From an uncultured Clostridia bacterium (GTDB lineage: Bacteria; Bacillota; Clostridia; Christensenellales; Borkfalkiaceae), in assembly GCA_947581885.1 (NCBI GenBank), contig CANPWF010000019.1, positions 1-16,026 on the forward strand: a stretch of 16,026 nt of DNA, read 5' to 3'. Below are positions 15,173 through 16,026 of the stretch, piece after piece; position 1 is the first letter of the stretch, and the number at the start of each line of letters is the position of its first letter. The notes under the pieces are model-generated. The model had not been told where the DNA came from and did not search any database. It saw nothing but the letters and a program-made list of their open reading frames with translations. Both the position numbers and the translations under genes were made by a program.

Positions 15173-15180
15173 CAAAATTT

Positions 15181-16026
15181 ATGGAAACAAACAATATAGA
15201 ATCGAAAAAGTACAACATGGTCCGCGTATTTCGCCTGATCCGGGCGAACGCCCCCCTCTCCCGCAAGGATATCGAGGCGAGAACGGGGCTGAGCTGGGGG
15301 AACGTATATGCCATCTGCGAGACGCTCCTCAACCGCCAATATCTCGTTGCCGAGAAGGAGACCTCGCTCTCGGGCAGGCCGCCCGAGATGCTTGCCGTCA
15401 ATCCGAACCGCAGGCTCTCGCTCGGCATCGATATCAACAGCGTCGGGCTGAGCTTCAGCCTCGTGAATCTTGCGGGCAGATCTGTCCGCTCCATCTTCCA
15501 CCCTCTCCCCTCGCGCAGGCGGGAGGATCTTCTCGCCGACCTCTTGAACACCTCCGAGGAAATTTTACATGGCTCCGGCGACGTGCTCTCCATCAGCCTC
15601 TCCATGCAGGGCAAACTCGACAGGAAGAACGGCGTCTCGGTACGGACGAGCTTCTTTGAGGATTGGAAAGATGTCCCCCTCGTCAAGCTGTTCGCGGAAA
15701 AATTCTCCCTGCCCACCCTGCTGTACCACGACCCCGAATGCCTGCTCACCTTCCACCTTCTCAACGACGCGCGCCTTTCCGAACTCAACAGCATCATCAT
15801 GGTGCGCGTAGATGAGGGCATCGGCTTTGCCCAACTGCTCAACGGCAAGATGTACGATACGAGCAATGCGAGCGCGTGCGAACTCGGGCACACCATCATC
15901 ATTCCCCACGGGCGCCCCTGTATCTGCGGAAAGCGGGGCTGCCTCGAAGCGTACGCGTCTCTCCGCGGGATGCGCTGGCACTATGCCGATCGCACGGGCC
16001 GCCCCGCGGGCACCTTTTTGGACGCC
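15181..16026 (+). CDS. ROK-family transcriptional regulator (NagC/XylR type), 3' end beyond the window
   Basis: 282 residues are present and the frame stays open to the window edge. Family members run to about 370-400 residues. Residues about 12-60 form a winged helix-turn-helix (LSRKDIEARTGLSWGNVYAI), closed by the SGRPP wing motif at about 64-68. The ROK domain follows. Its first phosphate-binding motif reads LGIDIN instead of DIGGT, which suggests loss of kinase activity. The sugar-sensing ExGH (E234, H237) and zinc cysteines CICGKRGC (C247, C249, C254) are retained. It is divergent from the operon and is the likely sugar-responsive repressor of it. The ATG at 15181 has no Shine-Dalgarno sequence. 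M13 is an alternative start but has none either, and it cuts into the helix region. Confidence 0.9.
   Translation, partial: METNNIESKKYNMVRVFRLIRANAPLSRKDIEARTGLSWGNVYAICETLLNRQYLVAEKETSLSGRPPEMLAVNPNRRLSLGIDINSVGLSFSLVNLAGRSVRSIFHPLPSRRREDLLADLLNTSEEILHGSGDVLSISLSMQGKLDRKNGVSVRTSFFEDWKDVPLVKLFAEKFSLPTLLYHDPECLLTFHLLNDARLSELNSIIMVRVDEGIGFAQLLNGKMYDTSNASACELGHTIIIPHGRPCICGKRGCLEAYASLRGMRWHYADRTGRPAGTFLDA

Noticed and set aside
14872..15180. Catabolite-repression (cre) site
   Set aside because: I searched both promoters by eye for a TGWAANCGNTNWCA-like element and found no convincing match.
15168..15902. Minus-strand open frame of 244 codons opposite the ROK regulator
   Set aside because: The product is Ser/Arg-rich with no domain, and the plus strand has a continuous helix-turn-helix plus ROK domain with a promoter.

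Overview
The window suggests a fermentative, gut-type Clostridia relative (Bacillota, possibly Christensenellales-like; this is inference). The support is GC-rich coding DNA with strong AAGGAGG-type ribosome binding sites, Gram-positive-style lipoproteins with Lxx(A)C lipoboxes, divergent-InlB-type repeats, and a MalFG-type sugar transporter encoded without its own ATPase. No mobile elements, CRISPR arrays, tRNAs or rRNAs were seen.

Layout. Positions 1-72 hold the 3' end of an unrelated plus-strand gene followed by a terminator. From 14871 down to 195 runs one tightly packed minus-strand operon of nine genes, with overlaps or gaps of at most about 50 bases. In transcription order these are: an L-fucose/L-arabinose isomerase-family enzyme, a GatZ/KbaZ-family protein (PF08013), a ROK sugar kinase, an extracellular sugar-binding lipoprotein, two sugar permeases, a large multimodular GH43 lipoprotein, a giant non-catalytic lipoprotein of repeated modules, and a cytoplasmic GH43 enzyme. 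A 309-base AT-rich region (14872-15180) separates this operon from a divergent plus-strand ROK-family transcriptional regulator, which is cut off by the window end. Each direction has a near-consensus sigma-A promoter, and the region holds inverted repeats that could be operators.

How the genes could work together. The locus reads as a Gram-positive polysaccharide utilisation locus for an arabinose-, xylose- or galactose-containing glycan. The two surface lipoproteins would bind and cut the glycan. The ABC transporter would import oligosaccharides, presumably with a shared MsmX-type ATPase encoded elsewhere. The cytosolic GH43 would release monosaccharides. An aldose isomerase, a GatZ-like enzyme and a ROK kinase would carry the sugar into central metabolism.

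The two most interesting points are these. First, the isomerase + GatZ-like + ROK kinase trio occurs without araB/araD, fucK/fucA or gatY/kbaY partners, so it may be an unconventional route in which the GatZ-like protein acts alone, perhaps as a C4-epimerase. Second, an apparently undescribed beta-rich module of about 180 residues occurs three times in the 1173-residue lipoprotein and once at the C-terminus of the GH43 lipoprotein, which makes it a candidate new glycan-binding module.
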